Shown: in pieces, positions 5,969 through 6,496 of the stretch
Numbering within the stretch: the stretch's first letter is position 1
Layout: every line of letters starts with the position of its first letter
Assembly (NCBI GenBank): GCA_003485185.1
Contig: DNAS01000053.1
Location: 468-6,963 of the forward strand
DNA: 6,496 nucleotides
From: Phycisphaerales bacterium
GTDB lineage: Bacteria > Planctomycetota > Phycisphaerae > SM23-33
Direction of reading: 5' to 3'
Notes under the pieces: model-generated
Told to the model about the DNA's origin: nothing
Seen by the model: the letters and a program-made list of their open reading frames with translations, nothing else
The model's database searches: none
Program-made: the position numbers and the translations under genes

Positions 5969-5975
5969 CTCCCCT
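5969..5975 (-). promoter_or_regulatory. Ribosome-binding site that sets the FRG gene start
   Basis: AGGGGAG on the minus strand lies 8 nt before the ATG at 5960 and decides for that start over the GTG at 5984, which has no purine-rich site in front of it. Confidence 0.65.
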
Positions 5976-6036
5976 GTTTCCCACGTCGTTTCGTTGTGAG
6001 CAGATCGCCGGTAAAAGGCGTTTTTCCCAGACGGCT

Positions 6037-6496
6037 TCAACCCCCGGGCGCGGGCTGGCGCGCCCGCTGCTCGGCGCGGGCGGCGCGGTTGGCGGTCAGA
6101 TCGATGGCCAGATGGATGGCCGCCTTCATGCTGGCCGGATCGGCCTTGCCCTTCCCGGCGATGTCGAAGGCCGTCCCGTGGTCCGGGCTCGTGCGGATGA
6201 TCGGCAGGCCCAGCGTGACGTTGACCGCGTCGCGCCAGCCCAGCAGCTTGACGGGGATCAGCCCCTGGTCATGATACATCGCCACGACGCAGTCGAATTT
6301 CCCCTCGATGGCCTTGAGGAAGACGGTGTCGGCCGGGAACGGCCCGCTGACGTGGATGCCCGCCTCGGACGCCATGAGGACGGCCGGGGCGATGACCCGC
6401 TGCTCTTCGTCGCCGAAGGCGCCGTCCTCGCCCGCGTGCGGGTTGAGCCCGCAGACGGCGATCCGCGGGCTCTCGACCGCGAACCACTCCCGCAGC
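6037..6496 (-). CDS. pdxA: 4-hydroxythreonine-4-phosphate dehydrogenase, C-terminal part
   Basis: PdxA oxidises 4-phosphohydroxy-L-threonine with NAD in the DXP-dependent route to pyridoxal phosphate; it is a cytoplasmic, metal-dependent dimer. About 152 residues are visible, the 5' half lying beyond the window edge; the full protein is usually about 330. The open frame continues past the ATG at 6375 and reads PRIAVCGLNPHAGEDGAFGD, then GPFPADTVF, VVAMYHDQGLIPVKLLG, VNVTLGLPIIRTSPDHGTAF and IAGKGKAD. The His in NPHAGE and in YHDQG correspond to two of the three metal ligands of E. coli PdxA (His211 and His266). The C-terminus is slightly extended and Arg/Ala-rich. The stop is a TGA at 6037-6039. 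The related PdxA2 group acts on other phosphorylated hydroxy acids and cannot be excluded from this part alone. There is no convincing terminator before the FRG gene, which starts 76 bp downstream. Confidence 0.93.
   Translation of the reverse strand, partial: LREWFAVESPRIAVCGLNPHAGEDGAFGDEEQRVIAPAVLMASEAGIHVSGPFPADTVFLKAIEGKFDCVVAMYHDQGLIPVKLLGWRDAVNVTLGLPIIRTSPDHGTAFDIAGKGKADPASMKAAIHLAIDLTANRAARAEQRARQPAPGG

Noticed and set aside
5961..5984. GTG at 5984 as start of the FRG protein
   Set aside because: No ribosome-binding site in front of it, while the ATG at 5960 has AGGGGAG at 8 nt; the added residues are not part of the domain.

Overview
This is a bacterial, mostly G+C-rich window in which every gene I can support lies on the minus strand. 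Read in transcription order (high to low coordinates) it holds: the C-terminal part of pdxA (vitamin B6 synthesis), a stand-alone FRG-domain protein, etfB, etfA, a small RusA-like Holliday-junction resolvase, a long acyl-CoA dehydrogenase, an intrinsic terminator, and the N-terminal part of an RbsC-type sugar ABC permease that runs off position 1. The organism cannot be named from this alone. The gene style (clostridial-like EtfBA paired with a 581-residue acyl-CoA dehydrogenase, high G+C, GTG starts) would fit a Planctomycetota-type or deltaproteobacterial-type genome; that is a guess.

The functional core is an etfB-etfA-acyl-CoA dehydrogenase operon. A good sigma-70-like promoter (TTGACT, 17 bp, TACCCT) lies in the gap before etfB, followed by a roughly 100-nt leader that can fold into three small hairpins. 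A GC-rich hairpin with a T-rich tail follows the dehydrogenase. The dehydrogenase would oxidise (or reduce) an acyl-CoA and exchange electrons with the EtfAB flavoprotein. EtfB carries the GRQAIDGDTAQVGP signature I associate with clostridial, bifurcation-capable ETFs, and has an extra charged segment of about 45 residues.

The core has been invaded. Between etfA and the dehydrogenase sits a RusA-like gene of only about 50% G+C, bracketed by 29-bp imperfect inverted repeats (24 of 29 matching), with its start codon inside one repeat copy. A second A+T-richer accessory gene, the FRG-domain protein, lies between pdxA and the etf promoter. The etfB-etfA junction carries degenerate 8-bp tandem repeats ending in a hairpin. 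No RNA genes, CRISPR array or complete transposon are visible. No gap between genes exceeds 300 bases. The item most worth a second look is the repeat-bounded RusA cassette inside a metabolic operon.
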